From Methylotenera sp. (GTDB lineage: Bacteria > Pseudomonadota > Gammaproteobacteria > Burkholderiales > Methylophilaceae): a stretch of DNA of 64,000 nt. The notes below the pieces were generated by a model. It saw only the letters and a program-made list of their open reading frames with translations, did not search any database and was not told where the DNA came from. Positions 1-8,940 of this stretch are shown here, piece by piece. Every line of letters starts with the position of its first letter. Positions within the stretch are counted from its first letter, which is position 1. The stretch spans positions 52,808 through 116,807 of the forward strand of contig NZ_JAQSDZ010000026.1 in NCBI RefSeq assembly GCF_029946165.1. Reading direction: 5' to 3'. The position numbers and the translations under genes are program-made.

Positions 1-628
1 ACACACAGTAAATGCCTTCTGAGGCATTATCTAAGCCGTATGCTATGGCCGCTGCGGTTGGCTCATTAAGCAGTCTTAATACAGATATGCCTGCTAAGCG
101 TGCTGCATCTTTGGTGGCTTGACGTTGTGCATCATCAAAATAAGCGGGCACCGTAATCACCGCGCCAGATAGCTCGCCGCCAAGGCTTTCTTCTGCACGC
201 AAACGCAATACTTTTAGAATTTCGGCTGAAACTTCAACTGGGCTTAACTCACCCATCACGGTTTTTAGTTTGACCATGCCTTGAGATTCGGCACCAACCG
301 CCTCAACAAATTGATATGGCATGCTGGCAGCATCTGCAATGTCTTCAATGCCACGCCCCATAAAACGCTTTACCGAAACAATCGTGTTATGTGGATCTTT
401 TGCGGCATTGCTGCGTGCATCCCAGCCTACGTCCACCACGCCATCAGCTTGATAATGTACGACGGAGGGTAATAATGTCCGTCCAGCCTCATCTGGCAAG
501 GCCACCGCAATGCCACTGCGTACGGATGCAACCAGTGAATGCGTTGTGCCTAAATCTATGCCAACAGCTAAGCGATGTTGATGCGGTGCAGCGCTTTGAC
601 CTGGTTCTGTAATTTGTAAGAGAGCCAT
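1..628 (-). CDS. hscA: HscA, Hsp70-type chaperone for Fe-S cluster assembly (N-terminal part)
   Basis: HscA is the cytoplasmic Hsp70 ATPase that, with HscB, releases Fe-S clusters from the IscU scaffold. Reading the minus strand from the ATG at 628, the first 209 residues are in the window and the gene continues past the left edge. The start is followed by the Hsp70 phosphate-binding signature [12 protein letters not shown], then [17 protein letters not shown] and [14 protein letters not shown], which are diagnostic of the Hsp70 actin-like ATPase domain. It lies 13 bp after hscB in the isc operon, which identifies it as HscA rather than DnaK. The rest of the ATPase domain and the substrate-binding domain cannot be seen. 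Confidence 0.95.
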   Translation of the reverse strand, partial: MALLQITEPGQSAAPHQHRLAVGIDLGTTHSLVASVRSGIAVALPDEAGRTLLPSVVHYQADGVVDVGWDARSNAAKDPHNTIVSVKRFMGRGIEDIADAASMPYQFVEAVGAESQGMVKLKTVMGELSPVEVSAEILKVLRLRAEESLGGELSGAVITVPAYFDDAQRQATKDAARLAGISVLRLLNEPTAAAIAYGLDNASEGIYCV

Positions 629-641
629 TTATGAATTTATC

Positions 642-1178
642 TCAATCACTAATTTTATCGAGTGCTTCGCCAATTTCATGGCGCAATTTTTCATAAAAAC
701 GTAATTCATTGACGCGTACTTCCGCTGTTGCAAAATCACCCTGCAAATCTAAAACAGCGGCTATTTCATTCACTTGCACGCTAATTTTATGCTTTAAGCG
801 TTTAGATAGCGCTTCTAACACAGTCACATCTCTACTCTTAACAGCCTCTTCAATCGCTTCGCGCCATTCCATTTGCGACATCAAAAAAGTAGTAGAAAGC
901 GCTTGGGCAGCTTCAGTTTTACCTGAGAGGTTAATTAAAAACTGCGCACGGCTAGTTGGGTTACGCAAAGTTTGATAGCCATCGTTGATTAACGTAGATT
1001 GTTGCAAAGCTAATCGTTGTTCAGATTGGGTATGGCTTGCGTGTTTATCTGGATGCGCTTCAGACTGTAGTTGGCGGAAAGAGCGCTCTAAGCTATTTAA
1101 ATCAATACTAAAGCGTGGTGCCAAGCCAAACAGTTCAAAATAATTGGGTTGAGTCAACGTTTGCATCACGCTATCCAT
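642..1178 (-). CDS. hscB: HscB, J-domain co-chaperone
   Basis: This 178-residue protein is the J-domain partner that delivers IscU to HscA and stimulates its ATPase. The N-terminal J domain carries the invariant HPD tripeptide within SEAHPDKHA (about residues 41-49), and the C-terminal part is the helical IscU-binding domain. Length matches the family (about 170-180 residues). It sits between iscA and hscA on the same strand, the usual order of isc operons. The start is an ATG at 1178. Nothing unusual is seen. Confidence 0.95.
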   Translation of the reverse strand: MDSVMQTLTQPNYFELFGLAPRFSIDLNSLERSFRQLQSEAHPDKHASHTQSEQRLALQQSTLINDGYQTLRNPTSRAQFLINLSGKTEAAQALSTTFLMSQMEWREAIEEAVKSRDVTVLEALSKRLKHKISVQVNEIAAVLDLQGDFATAEVRVNELRFYEKLRHEIGEALDKISD

Positions 1179-1238
1179 TTCACTCTAGATTGAGTTAAAG
1201 ATTTCACAACATAGTGTTGCGCTAAGGAATGCTTTAAA

Positions 1239-1562
1239 TTAGACACTAAAGCTTTCACCACAACCGCAATTAGCCTTGGCATTTGGGTTGTTGAATTTAA
1301 AGCCTTCATTTAGCCCTTCTTTGGCATAATCTAGCTCAGTACCATCCATGTATGCCAAGCTGGTTGGATCAACCAACACCTTAACCCCATTACTTTCAAA
1401 AATCATATCTTCAGGTAAAGCTTCATCTACAAACTCTAGGGTATAAGCCATGCCTGAACAGCCTGAAGTTTTAACGCCTAAACGCAAACCAATGCCTTTA
1501 CCGCGGCTGTCCAAAAATTTTTGCACACGGGCTGCTGCCACTGTCGTTAAAGTAACGGCCAT
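1239..1562 (-). CDS. iscA: IscA, A-type Fe-S carrier
   Basis: This is a 107-residue A-type Fe-S cluster carrier that takes clusters from IscU to apoproteins. The three family cysteines are present: one in TSGCSGMAY and two in the C-terminal [11 protein letters not shown] chose the ATG at 1562 (MAVTLTT) because it has an AGGAG ribosome binding site just upstream; the frame is open further, but the extension reads into the preceding gene and has no family resemblance. It follows erpA with a 10-bp gap and precedes hscB. It is the A-type carrier usually found in isc operons. Confidence 0.93.
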   Translation of the reverse strand: MAVTLTTVAAARVQKFLDSRGKGIGLRLGVKTSGCSGMAYTLEFVDEALPEDMIFESNGVKVLVDPTSLAYMDGTELDYAKEGLNEGFKFNNPNAKANCGCGESFSV

Positions 1563-1572
1563 ATTATTTCTC

Positions 1573-1950
1573 CTATACCGAAAATGAACTACCGCAACCA
1601 CATGTCGCTGTGGCATTTGGGTTAGTGATTACAAAACGAGATCCTTCCAAACCTTCTTGATAGTCAATCGTCGCGCCCACTAAATATTGATAGCTCATGG
1701 CATCAACAAGCAATGTGACCCCTTCTTTTTCTAGCGCCAAGTCATCTTCTGCCACTTGGTCATCAAAAGCAAAACTGTATTGGAAACCAGAACAGCCACC
1801 ACCCGTTACGTAAACACGTAACTTAAGTGTGGCATCGCCTTCTTCTATAAGCATTTCACTGACTTTGCCAGCAGCGTTTGTAGTGAAAATAATCGGTGCA
1901 AGCGCTGGGTCAGCAAGCTCGGTTGATTCAATTGTAGCGGTATCAGACAT
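1573..1950 (-). CDS. erpA: ErpA-type A-type Fe-S carrier inside the isc operon
   Basis: This 125-residue A-type carrier resembles ErpA more than IscA: it has [21 protein letters not shown] in pieces (GGGCSGFQY, residues about 51-59), [17 protein letters not shown] and the terminal [10 protein letters not shown]. ErpA donates clusters to essential apoproteins such as those of isoprenoid synthesis. The first 18-20 residues are an acidic extension not typical of the family. ErpA is usually encoded alone elsewhere in the chromosome, so its place between iscU and iscA is noteworthy. The assignment between ErpA and an IscA paralogue rests on motif similarity alone. Confidence 0.85.
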   Translation of the reverse strand: MSDTATIESTELADPALAPIIFTTNAAGKVSEMLIEEGDATLKLRVYVTGGGCSGFQYSFAFDDQVAEDDLALEKEGVTLLVDAMSYQYLVGATIDYQEGLEGSRFVITNPNATATCGCGSSFSV

Positions 1951-1975
1951 ATCAATACTCCATCAAAATTAAGAT

Positions 1976-2395
1976 TTAAGCAGCAGATTTACAGGCGTTG
2001 TAGCCTTCAGATTCAGTCACATTTTTACTGCGATAATCAGAGATAGCGGCGCGAATAGCGTCCTCTGCCAGCACTGAGCAGTGAATTTTTACTGGGGGTA
2101 AAGCCAGCTCTTCGGCAATATGGGTGTTTTTAATATCTAAAGCTTGATCTAGTGTTTTGCCTTTTAACATTTCAGTCACCAATGAGGACGAGGCAATCGC
2201 AGAGCCGCAGCCATAAGTTTTAAACTTAGCATCTTCAATAAATCCAGCTTCATTCACTTTAATTTGCAATTTCATCACATCGCCACAAGCGGGCGCGCCG
2301 ACCATGCCAGTACCAACATCTTGATCTTCTGCATCAAAAGCACCCACATTGCGTGGATTTTCGTAGTGATCTAAAACTTTGTCGCTATATGCCAT
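1976..2395 (-). CDS. iscU: IscU, Fe-S cluster scaffold
   Basis: IscU is the scaffold on which IscS-derived sulfur and iron are assembled into [2Fe-2S] clusters. The three ligand cysteines are visible in GAPACGDVM, KTYGCGSAI and KIHCSVLA, with the conserved aspartate next to the first. The LPPVK motif (in LALPPVKIHC) is the recognition site for HscA. At 139 residues it is slightly longer than the usual 128, with the extra residues at the C terminus (VTESEGYNACKSAA). It is 20 bp after iscS on the same strand. Confidence 0.96.
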   Translation of the reverse strand: MAYSDKVLDHYENPRNVGAFDAEDQDVGTGMVGAPACGDVMKLQIKVNEAGFIEDAKFKTYGCGSAIASSSLVTEMLKGKTLDQALDIKNTHIAEELALPPVKIHCSVLAEDAIRAAISDYRSKNVTESEGYNACKSAA

Positions 2396-2415
2396 TTTGT
2401 TCTCCTAATGATGTA

Positions 2416-3663
2416 TTACGCTGCCACTGCTTCAGGGTCGCGATGTGACTCTGTGCCATGTACCCAGCTTACTGAGGCAATATCAATACCTGCCCTAAAC
2501 ATATCCCATAACGGTGATAGGTCGCGTAACTGCCCTACTTTGGTTTTAATAAGATCGATTGCGTAATCAACATCAGCCTCTGTGGTATAGCGACCAATTG
2601 AAAAGCGTATGGATGAATGTGCTAGCTCGTCTTCACGACCGATTGCACGAAGCACATAAGATGGCTCTAAGCTCGATGAAGTACAAGCAGAGCCACTAGA
2701 AACCGCGATGCCCTTAACCGCCATCATGAGAGACTCTCCTTCAACGTAGTTAAAACTGACGTTGAGGTTGTGTGGTACGCGTTGATCCAAATCACCATTT
2801 AGGTAAGCTTCTTCAATACCTGCAAGACCGGCCCAAAGCTTATCGCGCAAGATTCTGATACGAGCGTTTTCTTCTGCCATTTCAGCCTTAGCAATACTAA
2901 ATGCCTCACCCATACCAACTATTTGATGTACCGGTAGCGTACCAGAGCGAAAGCCGCGCTCATGTCCACCGCCATGCATCTGTGCTTCAAGACGAATGCG
3001 CGGCTTGCGACAAACATACAATGCGCCAATACCTTTAGGACCATAAGTTTTATGAGCAGAAAAACTCATTAAATCAACGGGGAGTTTCTCAAGATCAATT
3101 TCAACTTTACCAGTAGCCTGTGCAGCGTCCACATGAAAAATAATGCCTTTTTCACGGCAGATATTACCGATGGTGACGATGTCTTGAATAACACCAATTT
3201 CATTATTCACTAACATGATAGAAACCACGATGGTATCGGGTTGAATGGCGGCTTTAAAAGCCTCTATATCTATAAGACCATTTTCTAATGGTGAAAGATA
3301 AGTGGCTGTAAACCCTTCACGTTCAAGCTCGCGAACGGTGTCTAACACGGCTTTGTGCTCAGTTTTAACAGTAATTAAATGCTTACCATTACCTGCATAA
3401 AAATGCGCAGCACCCTTAATGGCTAAGTTGTTTGATTCTGTCGCACCAGAAGTCCAAACAATCTCTTTAGGATCGCAGTTAACTAAAGCAGCTACTTGCT
3501 CACGCGCCAAATCGACGGCCGCCTCGGCATCCCAGCCATAAGCATGACTTCGAGATGCAGGGTTACCATAAATCTCAGTCAGGTATGGAATCATTTTATT
3601 CGCAACACGTACATCGACAGGTGTAGTGGCTGAATAATCAAGATAAATTGGCAAGTTGGACAT
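2416..3663 (-). CDS. iscS: IscS, cysteine desulfurase
   Basis: IscS is the PLP enzyme that takes sulfur from L-cysteine as a persulfide and passes it to IscU and to tRNA thiolation. The protein is 415 residues from the ATG at 3663 ([15 protein letters not shown]), which has GAGGTG six bases upstream; an in-frame GTG three codons earlier is less likely. Visible marks are [12 protein letters not shown] (PLP lysine), the catalytic-cysteine loop [17 protein letters not shown] and the C-terminal [12 protein letters not shown]. It is the first gene of the isc operon here; no iscR precedes it. Confidence 0.96.
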   Translation of the reverse strand: MSNLPIYLDYSATTPVDVRVANKMIPYLTEIYGNPASRSHAYGWDAEAAVDLAREQVAALVNCDPKEIVWTSGATESNNLAIKGAAHFYAGNGKHLITVKTEHKAVLDTVRELEREGFTATYLSPLENGLIDIEAFKAAIQPDTIVVSIMLVNNEIGVIQDIVTIGNICREKGIIFHVDAAQATGKVEIDLEKLPVDLMSFSAHKTYGPKGIGALYVCRKPRIRLEAQMHGGGHERGFRSGTLPVHQIVGMGEAFSIAKAEMAEENARIRILRDKLWAGLAGIEEAYLNGDLDQRVPHNLNVSFNYVEGESLMMAVKGIAVSSGSACTSSSLEPSYVLRAIGREDELAHSSIRFSIGRYTTEADVDYAIDLIKTKVGQLRDLSPLWDMFRAGIDIASVSWVHGTESHRDPEAVAA

Positions 3664-3701
3664 GCGACACACCTCATTAAGAATACTAGTTAATTCTTAA
3701 T

Positions 3702-3718
3702 AAGCAATCCTCATGCCA
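3702..3718 (-). promoter_or_regulatory. Sigma-54-like promoter upstream of iscS
   Basis: On the minus strand the bases TGGCATGAGGATTGCTT keep the GG-N10-GC spacing of -24/-12 promoters and match the consensus TGGCAC-N5-TTGC well. The -12 element lies about 40 bp before the iscS start. This is a pattern match only; no activator site was identified. Confidence 0.35.
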
Positions 3719-3819
3719 ATGCATAAAATAACACTAACCTATTGATTTTAATTAAACTAATTAAATAGTTGAGAAAATTACAACTCCATCTTTGTCGTGA
3801 TTGTCGGGTTACATACACG

Positions 3820-4553
3820 ATGTAGGAAGATGCGGCAACCTGGGATTTTGTCAGAGAGAAGTTGCTAGAGGAATGGAGCCCTGAGAAAATCAGTGGTCAG
3901 ATTGCCATCAGCCATGAAACGGTTTATCAGCGCATCTATGCTGACAAACGTGCTGGTGGGGGTTGCTCTGGAAAAGATTACGCTGCCAGAAGCAACGCAG
4001 GAAACGTGATGGCAAGTTAGACAGGCGCGGCATCATTCCCAATCGACTATCGATTGATGCTCGCCCTGAAATTGTAGAAACAAGAAGTCGTATTGGGGAT
4101 TGGGAGGCAGATACTATATATTGGCAAGCACCATAAAATGGCAATCGTCAGCTCGGTTGAGCGCAAGACTGGATTGATCCAGAGAGTAACGCGTAAAACC
4201 GCAGACGAAGTAAGTGCTGCGATGGTAGCGTTGATGCGGCCACTCAAGGCGCATGTCACGACGATTACCAGTGACTATGGACGTGAGTTTGCAGGACATG
4301 CCACCGTTGCCACCCAATTGGCCACGAATTTTACTTTGCACACCCTTACGCTTCATGGGAACGTGGTACTGAGAAAACACCAATGGTTTGATTCGATAAT
4401 ATTTCCCGAAAGACCGGGATTTTAGAACAATTACAGATGAAGAAATTGACACTGCGATGAGAAGATTGAATCACAAGACCTAGAAAAAGGCATGGATTTA
4501 ATTCTCCTCATCAGGTATTTTTAGAACTTACAGGCGTTGCACTTCAAAAGTGA
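3820..4553 (+). pseudogene. Decayed IS30-family transposase
   Basis: Fragments in several frames read as an IS30-type DDE transposase: WDFVREKLLEEWSPEKISG, then ISHETVYQRIYADKRAGG, then ARPEIVETRSRIGDWEADT-like sequence, then HKMAIVSSVERKTGLIQRVT, TITSDYGREFAGH, an altered HPYASWERGTENTNG-like stretch and finally ITDEEIDTAMRRLNH and LELTGVALQK before a stop at 4551-4553. Frameshifts and an internal stop break it, and the N-terminal helix-turn-helix region is missing. No inverted terminal repeats were recognised. It occupies the space where iscR might be expected. Confidence 0.85.
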
Positions 4554-5194
4554 ATCCGCCTTATGTAATTTCACTGAGCTAACCTTAATACTAGGCACAA
4601 ATTTCATATATATTTACTGCAAGAGTGCTAATTTCCTATTCAGTAGACATTAAAGCCTCTGACTTGCTGAATGGTAGGTTTGAATTAGTATCTAGAAATC
4701 TACAATCTAAATTAATTTTCTTATCTCAAGAATACCTGGCAGCTGCAGGGCGGGCAAAGCTTTATACGTGACCTTTTAATATTTTATTAGAACAAATTAA
4801 CCTTATTTCTGCTGGGGCACCTAATCTTATTAGTGCGAGTTTGTGTTCCTCAAAATAGCCATAAACCCAGAATGAATGTTGGTCTATCAACGCTAGCTTA
4901 GACAAGTTATATCTTAAGATATCCAAAAATTAAAACTTACTTGCCTTGGGCTTGATGTAAATCAAATCCGAAATTATTTTTTTATTTACAGTGCGAACCT
5001 TAAATTTTTTAAGGTTATATTTTTGTTTGACGATTGAGTAGTAAGTGTATGTTTTGATAAATTATTAAATCGGCCATAGCTCAATGTTCTGGTACTAATA
5101 ACTGAAAGCAACAAATGTAAATAAATTAGCCACTCTCTATGTCTAGCGATGCTAAATACAATAGAAAGACTTTATTTGTAAATAATAGGACATT
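4554..5194. other. Intergenic region before the first GGDEF-EAL gene
   Basis: No gene is seen in these 640 bases. They contain a perfect FNR-type box at 4952-4965 and a hairpin at 4996-5016 (AACCTTAAA and TTTAAGGTT arms) followed by a T-rich run. The rest is AT-rich and shows nothing I recognise; it probably includes the promoter of the gene at 5195. Confidence 0.5.
4952..4965. promoter_or_regulatory. FNR/ANR-type binding site
   Basis: TTGATGTAAATCAA is a perfect match to the FNR/ANR consensus TTGAT-N4-ATCAA. It lies about 230 bp upstream of the GGDEF-EAL gene at 5195, suggesting oxygen-dependent control of that gene, although the distance is longer than usual. Confidence 0.5.
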
Positions 5195-8100
5195 TTGATT
5201 AACGTAAACCAACACAGGCTTATTCAAAGCCTCTTCCGTCCCGCCACTAACCTCATGGGGCGTTTAGACTTTAGTAAAAGATCTGCATTAATCGGATTTC
5301 TGCTGCTGTCTGCCATCTTTGTGGTGATTTATAATCTATACACAAGTCTTCAACATACCATTGTCACCTCAAAACTTGAGTTAGATGGCACATCAATGAT
5401 TAAGCCGCTCTCCAGAACCTTACAACTTGTTCAACTGCATCGCGGGCTTTCCATAGCTACATTAACTGGCTCTGAAGTATTAAAAGAGCAGCGCATTACG
5501 ATAGAAAAAGAAACCGTTGTAGCTTTCGATACTCTTCAGAAGTCACTGCCAGCCAAGATTACATCAAGTACTGAGTGGAAAAGTATCAACGATGACTGGA
5601 TCATTATTCGTAAAGAGGGCTTAAATTGGAGTGTTAGAGACAATTTTGAAGCCCATACCAAGCTTGTCTATAAATTAATCACTATAGAGGGGGTGGTCGT
5701 TGATGAGTATGACTTATCAGCAGACCCTCAAATTGATACCTACCATTTAATCAACTCAATTAGTAGTGAGCTGCCACAAGCACTTGAACGCCTTGGGCAA
5801 TTGCGGGCTTATGGTTCAGGTATTTTAAATAAAAAGCAAATATCTGAAGCGCAAAAAATCCAATTAAATGTGCTTGTCGGTGAATTTAAAAATGCGCTTT
5901 ATAACTTCACCACCGGACTAGATAAGACAAATCACTTTAATTCCACTATACCTAACTCACGGTCTCTAAACTCAAACCATTTCTCCATGGCAGCACAATA
6001 CACTATCAACAACATCAATTCAGAAGTTATTAGTAGTCAATTTGAAGTAACTCCAGAAGATTATTTCTTAAAATCAAAAGCCGCTATTGATGCGGGTTAT
6101 GAGCAGATTTATCAAACATTAACACCTAAATTACAGCAACTACTAAAAACCAGAATTCAACAGGCTGAATTTACGCTTCGCTTAAGCACCAGCATTGCGT
6201 TACTACTATTTTTAATCGTGATTTACTTGACTATCGCCATTTATTTAGTCACGAAAAAAAGTATTTTGAGGCTGGTTGCGTCTGCTCATATTTTTGCTAC
6301 AGGCGATTTGCAAGAACGCGTGAATCTCGACACACATGACGAATTGGTATTGGTAGGACACAGCTTTAACAAAATGGCGGACAGTATCCAGAAACTGCAT
6401 GAAGAACAACGGTTGAATGAGATGCACTTGAAAGCTGTGATTGACAATACCCCTATATGCGTCAAAATTGTTGCAAGTAATGGCTCTCTATTAGAAATGA
6501 ACCCTGCTGGTCTTGTCATGATAGGGGCTAAATCACCCACTGATGCCATTGGGAAAAGTGTCTATGATCTTATTTCACCCAAAGATCGAGACGCTTACCG
6601 AAAATTTAACGAACTTATCTGTACGAATAAGTCAGGTGCAATGCAGTTTGAGATTACTGCGTTAGATGGCAATAAGCGTGAAATGGAAACCTATTCGGCC
6701 CCGATACGCTTTAAATCTACCGGCGAGTTAGTTCAGTTGGCTGTTACTCAAGACATTTCTGAACGTAAACATGCTGAAGATAAAATGAAACTGGCTGCCA
6801 GCGTATTCGTCAACGCCCGTGAAGGAATTTTAATTACCGATGCTACAGGCCGCATCGTTGAAGTGAATGACACCTTCAGCTTAATCTCTGGCTACACTCG
6901 TGATGAAGTGCTAGGGGAAAACCCTCGCATTTTCCAATCAGGGCTCCAATCTCCAGAGTTTTATGACAAAATGTGGCAAGCAATTACCACTACAGGACAA
7001 TGGATAGGCGAAATTTGGAATCGCCGTAAGAATGGCGAAGTCTATGCTGAAATCCTCACCATCAGTGCGGTGCACGATACTGCTGGTCAAGTGCAAAACT
7101 ACGTTGCATTATTTACCGATATTACCGCCATAAAAGAACAACAAAGCAGGTTAGAGCGCATTGCCCATTACGACATCTTGACCAATCTGCCTAACCGAGT
7201 ATTGCTGGCAGACCGCTTAGGCCAAGCCATGGTGCAGTGCCAACGCCACCAACAGTCATTAGTTGTCGCATTTCTGGATTTAGATGGCTTTAAAGCTGTG
7301 AACGATGCCCATGGCCATGATGTAGGAGATGAACTCCTCATTACGTTGTCACAACTGATGAAAGAGGCTATGCGTGAGGGTGATACCTTAGCTCGCATTG
7401 GCGGTGACGAGTTTGTTGCGATATTAGCGGGTTTAGCTAAAACTGAAGATTGTCAGCCTGTATTAAAACGGCTGCTAAAGGCAGCTGCTACCCCTGTTAA
7501 CATAAGTGGGATAATATTGAGTGTTTCTGCCAGCATTGGTGTCACCATTTACCCTCAGGATGCGGCAGATGTTGATCAACTCATGCGTCACGCAGACCAA
7601 GCCATGTATACAGCTAAGCAAGCTGGAAAGAACCGTTATCACTTGTTTGATACCGCACAAAATGATGCGGTCAAGATTCAACAAGAAAGTATAGGTGATA
7701 TTTGTTTTGCTTTGGATAGACATGAGTTTGTACTGCACTATCAACCTAAGGTAAATATGCGCACTGGTGAAGTGATCGGTGTTGAGGCACTGATACGCTG
7801 GCAACACCCCGTGCGCGGATTAGTCTCGCCTTTATCGTTCTTACCTCTGATAGAGGGCCATGTCGTGAGTCTAGACTTAGGTGAATGGATTATCGATACT
7901 GCACTGAAGCAAATCAGCCAATGGCAAAGCATGGGATCACATCTCCCAATAAGCGTAAACATTAGTGCATATCAATTACAACAAGATAACTTCGCCACTC
8001 GCTTAGCAGCTTTGTTAGCGGACCATCCTGAAGTTAACCCGCGTTGTTTAGAATTAGAGGTACTGGAAACCAGCGCGTTAAGTGACCTGATGCAAGCATC

Positions 8101-8467
8101 TGGCACCATGCAAGCTTGCTCTAACCTTGGTGTACGCTTTGCTTTAGATGACTTTGGTACAGGTTATTCATCACTCACATATCTCAGACGTCTGCCAGTG
8201 CACTTGATTAAAATCGACCAGAGCTTTGTACATGATATGCTGATTGACCCTAATGATTTAGCCATTGTTCAAGGCGTAGTAGGCTTAGCTAAATCATTCC
8301 AGCGTGAAGTGATCGCCGAGGGTGTAGAAACCATCGCTCATGGTGCAGCACTATTGCAATTGGGTTGTGACTTCGCTCAAGGGTATGGCATAGCTCGACC
8401 GATGCCTGCCAGTGATATTCCTGAATGGGTCGTTAATTGGCGACCTGATAGCTCCTGGCTGCCATAA
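5195..8467 (+). CDS. Membrane PAS-PAS-GGDEF-EAL cyclic-di-GMP enzyme
   Basis: This 1090-residue protein probably makes and/or degrades cyclic-di-GMP at the inner membrane. A membrane segment near residues 29-50, a helical periplasmic region, a second segment near 330-352 and a HAMP linker precede two PAS domains (about 410-530 and 535-650). The GGDEF domain keeps GGDEF at residues 736-740 with an RxxD inhibitory site (REGD) five residues before. The EAL domain keeps EALIRW from residue 864 and DDFGTGYSS, so both active sites look intact. The start used is a TTG with TAGGA upstream; an ATG 20 codons later is possible. It lies outside the transposon, ending 117 bp before its left end. Confidence 0.9.
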   Translation: MINVNQHRLIQSLFRPATNLMGRLDFSKRSALIGFLLLSAIFVVIYNLYTSLQHTIVTSKLELDGTSMIKPLSRTLQLVQLHRGLSIATLTGSEVLKEQRITIEKETVVAFDTLQKSLPAKITSSTEWKSINDDWIIIRKEGLNWSVRDNFEAHTKLVYKLITIEGVVVDEYDLSADPQIDTYHLINSISSELPQALERLGQLRAYGSGILNKKQISEAQKIQLNVLVGEFKNALYNFTTGLDKTNHFNSTIPNSRSLNSNHFSMAAQYTINNINSEVISSQFEVTPEDYFLKSKAAIDAGYEQIYQTLTPKLQQLLKTRIQQAEFTLRLSTSIALLLFLIVIYLTIAIYLVTKKSILRLVASAHIFATGDLQERVNLDTHDELVLVGHSFNKMADSIQKLHEEQRLNEMHLKAVIDNTPICVKIVASNGSLLEMNPAGLVMIGAKSPTDAIGKSVYDLISPKDRDAYRKFNELICTNKSGAMQFEITALDGNKREMETYSAPIRFKSTGELVQLAVTQDISERKHAEDKMKLAASVFVNAREGILITDATGRIVEVNDTFSLISGYTRDEVLGENPRIFQSGLQSPEFYDKMWQAITTTGQWIGEIWNRRKNGEVYAEILTISAVHDTAGQVQNYVALFTDITAIKEQQSRLERIAHYDILTNLPNRVLLADRLGQAMVQCQRHQQSLVVAFLDLDGFKAVNDAHGHDVGDELLITLSQLMKEAMREGDTLARIGGDEFVAILAGLAKTEDCQPVLKRLLKAAATPVNISGIILSVSASIGVTIYPQDAADVDQLMRHADQAMYTAKQAGKNRYHLFDTAQNDAVKIQQESIGDICFALDRHEFVLHYQPKVNMRTGEVIGVEALIRWQHPVRGLVSPLSFLPLIEGHVVSLDLGEWIIDTALKQISQWQSMGSHLPISVNISAYQLQQDNFATRLAALLADHPEVNPRCLELEVLETSALSDLMQASGTMQACSNLGVRFALDDFGTGYSSLTYLRRLPVHLIKIDQSFVHDMLIDPNDLAIVQGVVGLAKSFQREVIAEGVETIAHGAALLQLGCDFAQGYGIARPMPASDIPEWVVNWRPDSSWLP

Positions 8468-8579
8468 AGTGTTATTAATGCTATCAAACTTAGTGTTTAT
8501 CTAAAATATTGATCAGGGCAAGCAAAATACCCACATAGGACTATCGATATATAATTATCTATAATTGTTAAGGATAAAC

Positions 8580-8584
8580 ACTGC
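8580..8584. repeat. Left 5-bp target site duplication of the Tn7-like transposon
   Basis: ACTGC directly precedes the TGT terminus at 8585 and is repeated exactly after the ACA terminus at 39484-39488. A 5-bp duplication is the hallmark of Tn7-family insertion. Confidence 0.9.
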
Positions 8585-8669
8585 TGTTCTGAACAATTAA
8601 AGTTGTTAAATCGGCTATCTATAAAATCAAGCACATAAAAATACCCCACTATTGTTAATGTCGTTAAAT
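8585..8669. repeat. Left transposon end with TnsB-site-like repeats
   Basis: The terminus TGTTCTGAA is followed by CAATTAAAGTTGTTAAAT at 8594-8611, the same 18-bp unit that is tandemly repeated at the right end in inverse orientation. A second, weaker copy (TTGTTAATGTCGTTAAAT) lies at 8652-8669. These are the expected positions of TnsB binding sites. Confidence 0.85.
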
Positions 8670-8940
8670 TCTTTAACAAAGTTAAGATTTACACTAAATT
8701 TAAAATATTAATGTAATTAATTCAATATGTTACATTAAATTATTTACAATTATTCAGTTGACATCAGCAGTTTTTATTCGCTAACATGTATCTCAAATGA
8801 ACACTTACCTAACAATAGCTAAACATCCTTCGCTTTATCTCAAGCGAATAGGATCTACTGGACGAATGCCTTCGCTTCGCTTCAAAGAACCTATTTCGTA
8901 ATCAGCCGCCGTAATGCTTTGGCGGCTTTGAGGAGCTACC
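8670..8940. other. Noncoding leader before the AAA+ gene
   Basis: No gene is seen. Two hairpins occur: TTCGCTT/AAGCGAA (8829-8835 and 8842-8848) and AGCCGCC/GGCGGCT (8904-8910 and 8921-8927). The second ends four bases before the GAGGAG ribosome binding site of the gene at 8941, so it could influence translation or be a weak terminator. A promoter is presumably here but no clear -35/-10 pair stands out. Confidence 0.4.

Noticed and set aside
1239..1616. Longer start for iscA at 1616
   Set aside because: The extension overlaps the end of erpA, has no family resemblance, and the ATG at 1562 has an AGGAG site.
4093..4425. A 110-residue plus-strand ORF that could be called a gene
   Set aside because: Its first part is the catalytic core of the decayed IS30 transposase and its end is a frameshifted continuation, so it is a fragment of the pseudogene.
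7475..7807. A 110-residue minus-strand ORF inside the GGDEF-EAL gene
   Set aside because: It is fully antisense to conserved GGDEF and EAL sequence, so it is a shadow frame.
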